Positions 1 to 5,357 are shown, numbered from the stretch's first letter. The stretch is DNA of 5,357 bases from Spirochaetota bacterium (GCA_029571425.1 JAKPSR010000035.1:1-5357); one strand, 5' to 3'. The notes: generated from the sequence alone by a model not told the origin. Numbers and translations: made by a program.

Positions 1-515
1 GCGACGTCGTCGAGCTTACCCTCGCCCAGGGGGCGTGGATGGCCGTCCTCGCGGGGAAGGCCGCGGGCTTCGACGAGGGTCGCGCCCTCTGCGAGGGGGC
101 GATACGATCGGGCCGCGCGCTCGAGCTCTTTCTCGAGAACGTCCGCCTTCAGGGCGGCGACGCGGCCAAGCTCCTCGCCGACCGGGGAAAGCGGCGGAGC
201 CCGCACCGAGCCGAGCTCCGAGCCGAGCGCTCGGGATTCGTCGCCGGGATCGACGCCTACGCGATCGGCCTCGCCGGGGTTCACCTCGGCGTCGGCCGCA
301 ACCGCACCGACGAGGCCGTGTGTCCGGAGGCGGGGATGACCCTTCACCGCAAGAAGGGTGAGGCAATCCGCGAGGGCGACCTCCTCATCGAGCTCTACGG
401 AAAAGACGAGGCGTCCCTCGGGCCCGCGCTCGAGCTCGCGCGCGGGGCCGTCCGCTACGCGGATGACCGCCCGGCGGACGCGCCGCTCATACTAAAGGAA
501 ATCACCGCACTATGA
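1..515 (+). CDS. deoA: Pyrimidine-nucleoside (thymidine) phosphorylase, C-terminal part
   Basis: The gene enters from the left edge; the open frame reads from base 3 and shows about 170 C-terminal residues of a family usually near 430-490. The family cleaves thymidine, uridine or deoxyuridine with phosphate to give the free base and (deoxy)ribose 1-phosphate in the cytoplasm, for nucleoside salvage. Visible blocks, numbered from the first whole codon: VELTLAQGAW (3-12) leading into the AGKA stretch, LENVRLQGGD (about 44-53), then the pyrimidine-phosphorylase C-terminal domain with GFVAGIDAYAIG (from 78), LGVGR (95-99) and GMTLHRKKGE (111-120). The catalytic phosphate- and base-binding part lies outside the window. 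The ATG at 39 is not the start, because family-like sequence continues upstream of it. The stop overlaps the recJ start (ATGA, 512-515). Substrate preference (deoA versus pdp) cannot be told from this part. Confidence 0.88.
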   Translation, partial: DVVELTLAQGAWMAVLAGKAAGFDEGRALCEGAIRSGRALELFLENVRLQGGDAAKLLADRGKRRSPHRAELRAERSGFVAGIDAYAIGLAGVHLGVGRNRTDEAVCPEAGMTLHRKKGEAIREGDLLIELYGKDEASLGPALELARGAVRYADDRPADAPLILKEITAL

Positions 516-2638
516 TCTGGAACAAAAAGGAACTCGGCCGCGAGATCGTGCGCGAGATATCCCAGCGCTACGGCTGCGACGCGCTCACCGCGTCGATCCT
601 CGCCCGGCGCGGCGTCGTCGAGGGACCAGACCTTCTCTTCTATCTCGAGGACGACCTTCGGTTCGCCCACAATCCCTTCCTCTTCCGCTCGATGGAAGAC
701 GCGGTCGACCGCATCCTCGACGCCAAGGAGGAAGGCGAGAAGGTCCTCGTGTTCGGCGACCGCGACGTCGACGGCATCACGAGCACCACCCTACTCTACC
801 AGGCGCTCAAGGACCTCGGGCTCGACGTGAGCTGGCGAGTGCCGACGGGCGACGATCCGTACGGCCTTACCGTCGAGGCTGTCGACGCGCACGCCGACGC
901 CTACGGCACCCTTATCGTCACCGTAGACTGCGGGATATCCTGCGCCGACGAGATCGCGCACGCCGCCTCGCGCGGGATCGACGTCGTCGTCGTCGACCAC
1001 CACAACCCGCCGGAAAACCTCCCCGACGCCGTGGCCATCGTCAACCCGAAGATGCCCGACTCGGGCTATCCGTTCCGCGACCTCGCGGGCTGCGCGGTAG
1101 TTTGGAAGCTGATCTCGGCACTCCGCTTCGCCTGCCTCGACGTCTACAAGCAACCGATCTGCCTCCTGAACGCTAGGCCGTCGAACGAGGCCTACGTAAT
1201 CGAGGCGGTCAAGCTCGTCAACCTCGTCGAGGTGGAGCGCATCTCGGAGACGGTCGTGCCGGGCATGGTCAAGATCTCGCAGACGCGCCTCGTTCCCTTC
1301 CTTCAGGGGCAGCAGATCCTGGTATGGGACGCGGCGACCCAAGTCCGCCAGCTCGAGAAGGCCTTCGGCAAGGGAGTCGAGTTTAACTGCTACGACATCG
1401 CGACCGACATAGCCCGCGATATACCGGCCGCGCGCGGCGCGAGCCTCCTCAAGCTGAAGGACCAGTCGAAGATCGCGCGCTACAACGGGAAGCCGATTGG
1501 CGAGCTCGACGGATTTCTCAATCTCTTCGTCACCTTCCTACTGCGAAAGAACGGGACCTGGGGGCCGCGCGAAGCGGAAGAGCTTCAGCTGGTCGCCCTC
1601 GGCACGCTCGCCGACCTCATGCCCCTGCGCGGGGAAAACCGAATTCTCGTCCGACGAGGGCTCGCCGCGATGAACGAGCGGCCGCGGCCCGGGCTCGCCG
1701 AGCTACTCTCGCGCCAGGGACTCGCCGGGAAGCGGGTCACGACGGGCGACCTTTCCTGGCAGATCACCCCGGCGATCAACGCCACCGGCCGAATGGGCAC
1801 GCCGGAACGCGCCGTCGAGCTTTTCCTCGCGGACGGGCCCGTCCCGCGCCAGCGCCTTGCCGAGGAGGTGGTGCGCCTGAACGGCGACCGAAAGCAGCTC
1901 GGCGCGGATAGCTGGGCCATCGTCGAGCCGCTCGCGCGCGCGAGCCTTCCCCGCTTCTCCGAGCGCCTCGCCGTCGCCTACGGCGCGGGCATACACCGCG
2001 GGGTCACCGGGATCATGGCGAACCGCGTCGCCTCCGCCTTCAAGGTACCCGCCGTCGTGATATGCCTAATGGAAGACGGCACCGCGGTCGGATCGCTTCG
2101 TTCCGCGCGCGGCTTCCACCTCGACGCCCTGCTCGAGCCCTGCGCCGACCTCTTCATCGACCACGGCGGCCACGCGTTCGCCGCCGGCTTTAGTCTCCAC
2201 GCCGAACGGCTCGACGAGCTTCTCGCCCGGCTCGAGCGGCTCGCGGCCGACGCGCGCCTGCCGGACGGCGACGCGGAGGAGGAGCTCGAGATCGACGCCG
2301 AGCTTCCGCACGAGTACCTGACCCCGGCCATCCTCGACCTCGCCGACCGCTTCGAGCCCTACGGCGAGGGGAACGACCAGCTGACCTTCGCCGCCCGCGG
2401 GATGAAGATCGTCGCCGCCGACATAATGGGAAAGGCCGAGCGCAACCATTTGAAGCTGACCCTCGACTGCGGGAAGTACAAGTGGCCGGCGATATTCTGG
2501 CAAGAGGCCGCACGATTAAACCGAGACTTCGCCGTGGGGGACCGGGTAGACGCGGCCTTCCACGTCGCTCGAAACGCATTTAACGGGACCGAGATCCCGC
2601 AGATGATCCTGGAAGACGTGCGGAAGGTCGAAGGATGA
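512..2638 (+). CDS. recJ: Single-stranded-DNA-specific exonuclease RecJ with internal insertion
   Basis: Predicted 5'-3' single-strand DNA exonuclease of the DHH phosphoesterase family, acting in recombination and repair (RecF pathway, mismatch and base-excision repair). It has 708 residues against about 550-580 in typical RecJ. Metal-binding motifs: motif I FGDRDVDGIT (81-90; D83, D85, D87), motif II VTVDCGIS (136-143; D139), motif III DHH (162-164), and motif IV GTLADLMPL (364-372; D368). The DHHA1 domain follows with GIHRGVTGIMANR (493-505) and the HGGHAFAAGF motif (551-560), then an OB-fold-like C-terminus from about 590. All catalytic residues appear present, so it should be active. Motifs III and IV are about 205 residues apart instead of about 60; the extra block is listed separately. 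Start ATG 512 overlaps the phosphorylase stop, with AAAGGA (494-499) upstream; its own stop overlaps the next start (2635-2638), so translation is probably coupled on both sides. Confidence 0.95.
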   Translation: MIWNKKELGREIVREISQRYGCDALTASILARRGVVEGPDLLFYLEDDLRFAHNPFLFRSMEDAVDRILDAKEEGEKVLVFGDRDVDGITSTTLLYQALKDLGLDVSWRVPTGDDPYGLTVEAVDAHADAYGTLIVTVDCGISCADEIAHAASRGIDVVVVDHHNPPENLPDAVAIVNPKMPDSGYPFRDLAGCAVVWKLISALRFACLDVYKQPICLLNARPSNEAYVIEAVKLVNLVEVERISETVVPGMVKISQTRLVPFLQGQQILVWDAATQVRQLEKAFGKGVEFNCYDIATDIARDIPAARGASLLKLKDQSKIARYNGKPIGELDGFLNLFVTFLLRKNGTWGPREAEELQLVALGTLADLMPLRGENRILVRRGLAAMNERPRPGLAELLSRQGLAGKRVTTGDLSWQITPAINATGRMGTPERAVELFLADGPVPRQRLAEEVVRLNGDRKQLGADSWAIVEPLARASLPRFSERLAVAYGAGIHRGVTGIMANRVASAFKVPAVVICLMEDGTAVGSLRSARGFHLDALLEPCADLFIDHGGHAFAAGFSLHAERLDELLARLERLAADARLPDGDAEEELEIDAELPHEYLTPAILDLADRFEPYGEGNDQLTFAARGMKIVAADIMGKAERNHLKLTLDCGKYKWPAIFWQEAARLNRDFAVGDRVDAAFHVARNAFNGTEIPQMILEDVRKVEG
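1157..1543 (+). other. Insertion inside RecJ resembling a decayed DnaQ/DEDDh exonuclease domain
   Basis: This codes for RecJ residues about 216-344, lying between the DLAG segment after DHH and the motif IV aspartate, where ordinary RecJ has only a short connection. By eye the order of elements follows a DnaQ-like fold: a first strand at the Exo I place (ICLLNARPS, 216-224), then EAYVIEAVKLVN (226-237) and ERISETVVPG (242-251), which look like the IEIGAV...F...VNPG stretch of DnaQ proteins. Next comes ILVWDAATQVRQLEKAF (269-285), like the Exo II segment with HNxxFD. Last are DIATDIARDIP (295-305), SLLKLKDQSKIA (311-322) and IGELDGFLNLF (329-339), like the Exo III region. The acidic and histidine residues are missing (DxE reads N220/R222, the Exo II aspartate reads Q277, the Exo III H and D read I329/G334). 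If the assignment is right the domain is non-catalytic and perhaps a docking or DNA-guiding surface. It may instead be an unrelated lineage-specific insert. Confidence 0.5.
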
Positions 2639-3573
2639 GGGCGGCCCGTCCCCGATCGCGCGCTCGCGGCCTCGTCGCGGCCGTCCTCGCACTCGTCGCC
2701 GTCCGCTCGGCGATACCGTCGAGCAAGCCCGAGGCCGCGTGGACGGTCACCGCGCCGGCCTCGGTCCGCCAAGGCGAGGTCGCCGTCGTCGACGTCAGGT
2801 CCGACGTCGCCATCGCATCCGGCTCCGCTGCGCTCGCCGGACCCTCGGGCTCAACGGTCACCCGTTCCGTCGGCTTCCGCGCGACCGAGGCAGGGAGCCG
2901 CTTCGTCGTCCTCATCCCCATCGCGACGACCCTCACGCCAGGCGTGTACTCCATCGAGACATCGATTGAACTCGCCGACGGCGCGCCGATCCATTCGACC
3001 GGAAGCCTCGCCGTCGAAGCGGTCGCGTACCCATCCGAGGACGTACAACTCAACGCGGCGAACACGGCGATACGGACCGACGCGAGTCCCGAGCGCCTCG
3101 AGCAGATCCGCGCCCTTTCCGAACTACTCGCGACCGTGGACCAAGGAGCCCCGCGCTTCGCGGGGCCTTTTATCACGCCGGTTGACTCGACTCGCCGCAC
3201 CTCGCTCTTCGGCGACCGCCGGCGATATATCCGCTCCGACGGGAAGGCCGAGACCACGATCCATTACGGAATCGACTTCGGAATCCCGACGGGGACTCCG
3301 GTGCGGTCGACCGGGGCAGGACGCGTGGCCTTCGCCGGCAACCGGATATCCACCGGATTTACCGCCGTCGTCGAGCACCTTCCCGGGGTATACAGCCTCT
3401 ACTATCATCTTTCCGCCCTCTCCGTCACGACGGGGCAGGAAATCGCCGCGGGCGCGCCGATCGGCCTTTCGGGGTCGACCGGGCTCTCGACCGGCCCCCA
3501 CCTTCATTGGGAGATGCGGGTAAACGGGGAAGCCGTTTCCCCCGACTGGTTCGTCGAGCGCGCCCTGTATTAG
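2635..3573 (+). CDS. M23 family (LytM/LysM-type) zinc metallopeptidase, exported
   Basis: Predicted peptidoglycan endopeptidase, or a regulator of one, acting outside the cytoplasmic membrane; 312 residues. The N-terminus has an arginine-rich stretch (2-11) and a short hydrophobic segment (12-23), consistent with a signal peptide or membrane anchor. Residues about 35-130 are rich in alternating hydrophobic and small residues and look like a beta-sandwich of unknown type; about 150-185 is a helical and linker stretch. The M23 domain occupies about 186-305: zinc-site HYGIDFG (H210, D214), YYHLS (H258), and GPHLHWE (H289, H291). All expected metal and catalytic residues are present, so an active enzyme is predicted rather than a degenerate EnvC/NlpD-type activator. 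The start is set by the ATGA overlap with recJ and by GGAAGG (2622-2627), 7 bases upstream. The stop is TAG 3571-3573. The substrate bond is not predictable; a role in cell-wall turnover or division is inferred from the family. Confidence 0.9.
   Translation: MRAARPRSRARGLVAAVLALVAVRSAIPSSKPEAAWTVTAPASVRQGEVAVVDVRSDVAIASGSAALAGPSGSTVTRSVGFRATEAGSRFVVLIPIATTLTPGVYSIETSIELADGAPIHSTGSLAVEAVAYPSEDVQLNAANTAIRTDASPERLEQIRALSELLATVDQGAPRFAGPFITPVDSTRRTSLFGDRRRYIRSDGKAETTIHYGIDFGIPTGTPVRSTGAGRVAFAGNRISTGFTAVVEHLPGVYSLYYHLSALSVTTGQEIAAGAPIGLSGSTGLSTGPHLHWEMRVNGEAVSPDWFVERALY
3148..3171 (+). terminator. Terminator-shaped hairpin inside the M23 coding sequence
   Basis: Bases 3148-3155 (GCCCCGCG) pair perfectly with 3159-3166 (CGCGGGGC) around a 3-base loop (CTT), followed by C and four T (3168-3171). 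The shape is that of an intrinsic terminator, but the T-run is short and the element lies mid-gene, over codons for the linker before the peptidase domain (residues about 172-179, APRFAGPF). It may reduce full-length transcripts, or it may be a by-product of codon choice at high GC. Function is not established. Confidence 0.3.
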
Positions 3574-3577
3574 GCCG

Positions 3578-3607
3578 TTGACTTCCCCTCCCCTTTTTTG
3601 CTATTCT
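3578..3607 (+). promoter_or_regulatory. Predicted sigma-70-type promoter of rpsU (extended -10)
   Basis: A -35 box TTGACT (3578-3583) is separated by 18 bases from TATTCT (3602-3607). The TG at 3599-3600 sits one base before the -10, giving an extended -10 (TGCTATTCT). It starts just 4 bases after the M23 stop, in the first AT-rich patch of the window, and would start transcription near 3614. It would give rpsU its own transcription apart from the upstream genes. I see no terminator between the M23 gene and this promoter, so read-through from upstream is also possible. Confidence 0.65.
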
Positions 3608-3634
3608 GGTCAGACACTGACGGTCGAACCGAAG

Positions 3635-3643
3635 GGAGGTGAT
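3635..3643 (+). promoter_or_regulatory. Full-length Shine-Dalgarno deciding the rpsU start
   Basis: GGAGGTGAT is complementary over nine bases to the 3' end of 16S rRNA (the anti-Shine-Dalgarno region). It is spaced 6 bases (10 from the end of GGAGG) before ATG 3650. This selects ATG 3650 over an earlier in-frame start at 3578 that would add 24 residues with no S21 similarity, and over the out-of-frame ATG at 3642 inside the site itself. Confidence 0.85.
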
Positions 3644-3649
3644 GAACAC

Positions 3650-3859
3650 ATGGCCCACATCGTCGTAGACGATTCCGAGAACCTCGAGAAGGCGATTAAG
3701 CGCTTTAAGCGCATGGTCGAGAAAGAGGGGATCATCCGCGAATGGAAGAAGCGGGAGTACTACGAAAAGCCCTCCACCATCCTGAACCGGAAAAACAAGG
3801 CCCTTCGCCGGAAGCTTATGAAGAAGACCCGGAAGACCAGGGACCCCAAGGGCTATTAA
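3650..3859 (+). CDS. rpsU: Small ribosomal subunit protein bS21
   Basis: A 69-residue, strongly basic protein of the 30S subunit, which in well-studied bacteria sits near the anti-Shine-Dalgarno end of 16S rRNA and aids initiation on structured or native mRNAs. Recognisable S21 features: the N-terminal strand and helix with DDSENLEKAIKRFKR, then EKEGIIREWKKREYYEKPS, and a basic tail with RKNKALRRKLMKK. Length matches the family (about 58-70). The N-terminal MAHIVVDDSE places the start at ATG 3650, supported by the very strong ribosome-binding site. It stands alone between its own promoter and an intrinsic terminator rather than in the rpsU-dnaG-rpoD arrangement known from enterobacteria. Confidence 0.97.
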   Translation: MAHIVVDDSENLEKAIKRFKRMVEKEGIIREWKKREYYEKPSTILNRKNKALRRKLMKKTRKTRDPKGY

Positions 3860-3880
3860 AGCCCAGGGTTACTAAGCCCT
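3849..3880 (+). other. Two small overlapping hairpins at the rpsU stop codon
   Basis: GGGCT (3850-3854) pairs with AGCCC (3860-3864), with the stop codon TAA in its loop. AGGGTT (3865-3870) pairs with AGCCCT (3875-3880) around ACTA, including one G-T pair. As an alternative to both, AGGGCT (3849-3854) is a perfect inverted match to AGCCCT (3875-3880), so the RNA could switch between two short stems and one longer one. No T-run follows, so this is not a terminator in itself. It may stabilise the 3' end or be incidental. Confidence 0.4.
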
Positions 3881-3888
3881 AAGAAAGA

Positions 3889-3924
3889 GACCGTCGAGGC
3901 GACCAGCCCGACGGCCTTTTTTTT
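3889..3924 (+). terminator. Intrinsic terminator of rpsU
   Basis: CCGTCG (3891-3896) pairs with CGACGG (3909-3914). Inside it GGC (3898-3900) pairs with GCC (3906-3908), leaving a bulged A at 3897 and a 5-base loop (3901-3905). The stem is followed by two C and a run of eight T (3917-3924). It separates rpsU from the PilZ gene, which has its own promoter 17 bases further on. Confidence 0.88.
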
Positions 3925-3940
3925 GCCCCCCGCAATCTCA

Positions 3941-3969
3941 TTGACCGTACAAAAAAAACCTTCTATGAT
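3941..3969 (+). promoter_or_regulatory. Predicted strong sigma-70-type promoter of the PilZ gene
   Basis: TTGACC (3941-3946), a 17-base spacer, then TATGAT (3964-3969): five of six matches to consensus in each box with ideal spacing. The spacer contains a run of eight A (3951-3958). Transcription would start about 3975-3977, most likely at A3976, only a few bases before the ATG at 3980. The -10 box itself contains the two upstream in-frame ATGs (3965, 3968), which therefore would not be in this transcript. Confidence 0.75.
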
Positions 3970-3979
3970 GGGTATATCT

Positions 3980-4915
3980 ATGGGATTCGCGACCAGCCAA
4001 CAGTTAGCCCGATACTACGAGCTATACCAAAACATCGACGTCACCTTCACCAAAGAGGTCATCAAGGCAACCGGTCTCGTGCCCCAGCAGATATTCGTCA
4101 AGGCGCTCGGTGGGCAATGGCCCTGCGTGGTCAACTCGACCTCGCTGACGGGCGCGAAGATCATCGCGGGGACGAAGAGCGGCCTCTACGAGAAGATACA
4201 GCAGGGGAACACCTCGGTGAGCCTCCGCTACAGCTTTAGGGCCGAGGACTCGGGCGACACGATGTCCTTCTTCGTCGCGGCGAAGGTCCTCGGGGTTACC
4301 CAATACGCCGGGTCCGGCGACCTCATCCTGATTAACCTCGCCTACACCCAGCGCGCGCCCGACGACCTCATCGAGAAGCTCGGTACCCTGCTCGAGGCCA
4401 ACATCAACTCGGCCAAGCGCCGCGAGGAACGCATCCTCGTCACCCCCGACTCGATGCGCCGCCTCGGCATCGTCCAGAAGGAAACGATCGTCTTCATCCA
4501 GGGCATCCCGCGCCGGTGCATTCTCCGCGACCTCTCGTTCTCGGGAGCGAAGGTGATCATGGTCGGGCTCGCCCCCTTCCTGATGCAGAAGGAAGTCGTC
4601 CTTCGCGTCGACTTCGACGAGCCGCGCATGGCGGTCGGGATAAAGGGAACGATCGTCCGCACCGAGGATGTCGAGGGGCGCAAAGACCTCGTCGCCCTCG
4701 CGATCAAGTACGCGGACAACGAAGTCCCGATGGCGTACAAGATGCACATCAACGCCTTCATCTCGCAGCAGCGAAAGGCCCATCTCGAGGAGGCGAAGGA
4801 GGCGGTGTCCGCCGCGCCTACGCCCGCGGCCACTGCCCCGTCCGCGGCCGCCCCCGCGGACAACGGGGAGATTCCTGAGGCCGAGCCCGTCGAGGACGGG
4901 CAGGCAGTTACCTAG
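3980..4915 (+). CDS. PilZ-domain cyclic-di-GMP receptor with PilZN-like N-terminal domain
   Basis: Predicted cytoplasmic cyclic-di-GMP receptor of 311 residues; in spirochaetes such proteins (for example Borrelia PlzA) affect motility and host adaptation. The C-terminal PilZ domain has the binding signature: RRxxR at 147-151 (KRREERI), then D184-L-S186-F-S-G189, 33 residues later. It runs to about 265. Residues about 15-125 form an N-terminal domain with a matching segment NSTSLTGAK (52-60), like the C-terminal RDLSFSGAK (183-191), but with no RxxxR before it, suggesting a diverged PilZ-like fold (compare PilZN3-PilZ of PlzA). Residues 277-311 are an Ala/Pro-rich acidic tail. Start: ATG 3980 fits the expected MG.ATSQQ beginning and the promoter position; ATGs at 3965 and 3968 lie in the -10 box, and the frame open to 3923 enters the terminator T-run. 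No Shine-Dalgarno precedes any of them. No effector domain is seen, so output is probably by protein contact. Confidence 0.9.
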   Translation: MGFATSQQLARYYELYQNIDVTFTKEVIKATGLVPQQIFVKALGGQWPCVVNSTSLTGAKIIAGTKSGLYEKIQQGNTSVSLRYSFRAEDSGDTMSFFVAAKVLGVTQYAGSGDLILINLAYTQRAPDDLIEKLGTLLEANINSAKRREERILVTPDSMRRLGIVQKETIVFIQGIPRRCILRDLSFSGAKVIMVGLAPFLMQKEVVLRVDFDEPRMAVGIKGTIVRTEDVEGRKDLVALAIKYADNEVPMAYKMHINAFISQQRKAHLEEAKEAVSAAPTPAATAPSAAAPADNGEIPEAEPVEDGQAVT

Positions 4916-4945
4916 CGAACGGCGCCCCGCCGCAAAGAGGTTCCA

Positions 4946-5357
4946 ATGTCAAATCCGCTCGATTCCCTCGTGTTCGTCGCCGTCCCGGCGACCGTCCCGC
5001 TCGCCGGCGAGATCCCGGGCTTCGATCCCTCGATCCCGCTTCCCGTGCAACTCACCGGCCGCGACCCGTCGGCCGGGTCCGGGAGCCTAACCCGCGAGAC
5101 CGTCCTCGCCGGTATCCTGACCGTCCTCGCCTACGACGCCGAGAACGCCCACCTCGACTACTACCGGTCGATCCTCCGCGCGCTCTACCCCTCGGTCCGC
5201 GAGGAGATGACCGAGGCCGCCATACTCAAGACGCGAAACGGCGACTTCGAGCTCGCCGAGGAGATTCTCCGCGCCCTCAGGGGCCTTGACCCGGAGGACA
5301 AGATAACGACGCTGAACCTCGCCCTCTTGATGGACGAGCGCGCGGCGAGCGCCGCGA
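4946..5357 (+). CDS. TPR-like protein, N-terminal part (runs off the window)
   Basis: An open frame from ATG 4946 continues without a stop to the right edge, giving 137 residues plus one base. AAAGAGG (4934-4940) lies 5 bases before the start, a good ribosome-binding site. Residues about 1-50 are Pro/Val-rich and not recognised. From about 50 the chain is helical: LTRETVLAGILTVLAYDAEN (48-67), LDYYRSILRALYP, then a segment resembling a tetratricopeptide repeat, AAILKTRNGDFELAEEILRA (about 91-110), followed by LDPEDKITTLNLALLMDERA, with the usual small residue, G, A and P spacing. No signal peptide or strong membrane segment is seen. It begins 30 bases after the PilZ stop with no terminator between, so co-transcription is likely. 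A scaffold or protein-binding role is inferred from TPR folds only; the function is unknown. Confidence 0.8.
   Translation, partial: MSNPLDSLVFVAVPATVPLAGEIPGFDPSIPLPVQLTGRDPSAGSGSLTRETVLAGILTVLAYDAENAHLDYYRSILRALYPSVREEMTEAAILKTRNGDFELAEEILRALRGLDPEDKITTLNLALLMDERAASAA

Noticed and set aside
791..1342. Antisense open frame of 183 codons within recJ
   Set aside because: Charged low-complexity translation in the shadow of RecJ codons, with no plausible start site; the + strand contains intact catalytic motifs.
2580..3257. Antisense open frame of 225 codons across the recJ/M23 junction
   Set aside because: Arg/Ser/Ala-rich translation without motifs; it overlaps two well-supported + strand genes.
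3526..3542. Hairpin GGGGAA/TTCCCC near the end of the M23 gene as operon terminator
   Set aside because: It is within coding sequence, has a 6-bp stem and no T-run directly after it; the T6 at 3594-3599 is too far away and belongs to the rpsU promoter spacer.
3578..3649. A 24-residue N-terminal extension of S21
   Set aside because: The start would lie in the -35 box of the predicted promoter, and the near-perfect Shine-Dalgarno points to ATG 3650.
3923..3979. Earlier starts of the PilZ gene (TTG 3923, ATG 3965, ATG 3968)
   Set aside because: TTG 3923 lies in the T-run of the rpsU terminator; both ATGs lie in the -10 box; the family-like N-terminus begins at ATG 3980.
4022..4783. Long open frame on the - strand (253 codons) opposite the PilZ gene
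   Set aside because: Its translation has no recognisable family features and it lies fully opposite a well-supported gene; long antisense frames are expected at this GC content with codon-position bias.
1..5357. CRISPR array, insertion sequence, toxin-antitoxin pair or defence system
   Set aside because: No direct-repeat arrays, transposase features, terminal inverted repeats or defence-gene motifs were seen; nearly all bases are accounted for by housekeeping-type genes.

Overview
The window is a GC-rich, densely coded bacterial chromosome segment in which every supported gene lies on the + strand. The best taxonomic guess is a GC-rich spirochaete (Treponema/Spirochaeta-like). This rests on the PilZ protein, which has a PilZN-like domain plus a PilZ domain and begins MGFATSQQ as I remember treponemal homologues doing, and on the enlarged RecJ. 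It is recognition from memory, not a search result. I see no mobile element, CRISPR array, tRNA or rRNA.

Layout: (1) Positions 1-3573 look like one translationally coupled run: the 3' end of a pyrimidine-nucleoside/thymidine phosphorylase gene, a complete recJ, and a secreted or membrane-anchored M23 (LytM-type) peptidase. Both junctions are 4-base ATGA overlaps. (2) Positions 3578-3924 form a compact self-contained unit: extended -10 promoter, very strong Shine-Dalgarno, rpsU (ribosomal protein S21), small hairpins over the stop codon, and a good intrinsic terminator. (3) From 3941 onward a strong-looking promoter drives a predicted cyclic-di-GMP receptor (PilZ), followed after 30 bases by the start of a TPR-like gene that runs off the window.

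The functions are nucleoside salvage, single-strand DNA degradation in repair, peptidoglycan remodelling, translation, and second-messenger signalling. They are mostly unrelated housekeeping jobs and I see no defence island or dedicated new pathway. The two observations most worth following are within ordinary genes. RecJ carries an extra block of about 130-145 residues between its DHH motif and its last catalytic aspartate, and this block reads like a DnaQ-type (DEDDh) exonuclease domain with its catalytic residues lost. The PilZ gene's -10 box covers its two upstream ATG codons, so the mRNA is predicted to be leaderless or nearly so. A terminator-shaped hairpin inside the M23 coding sequence is a weaker third.
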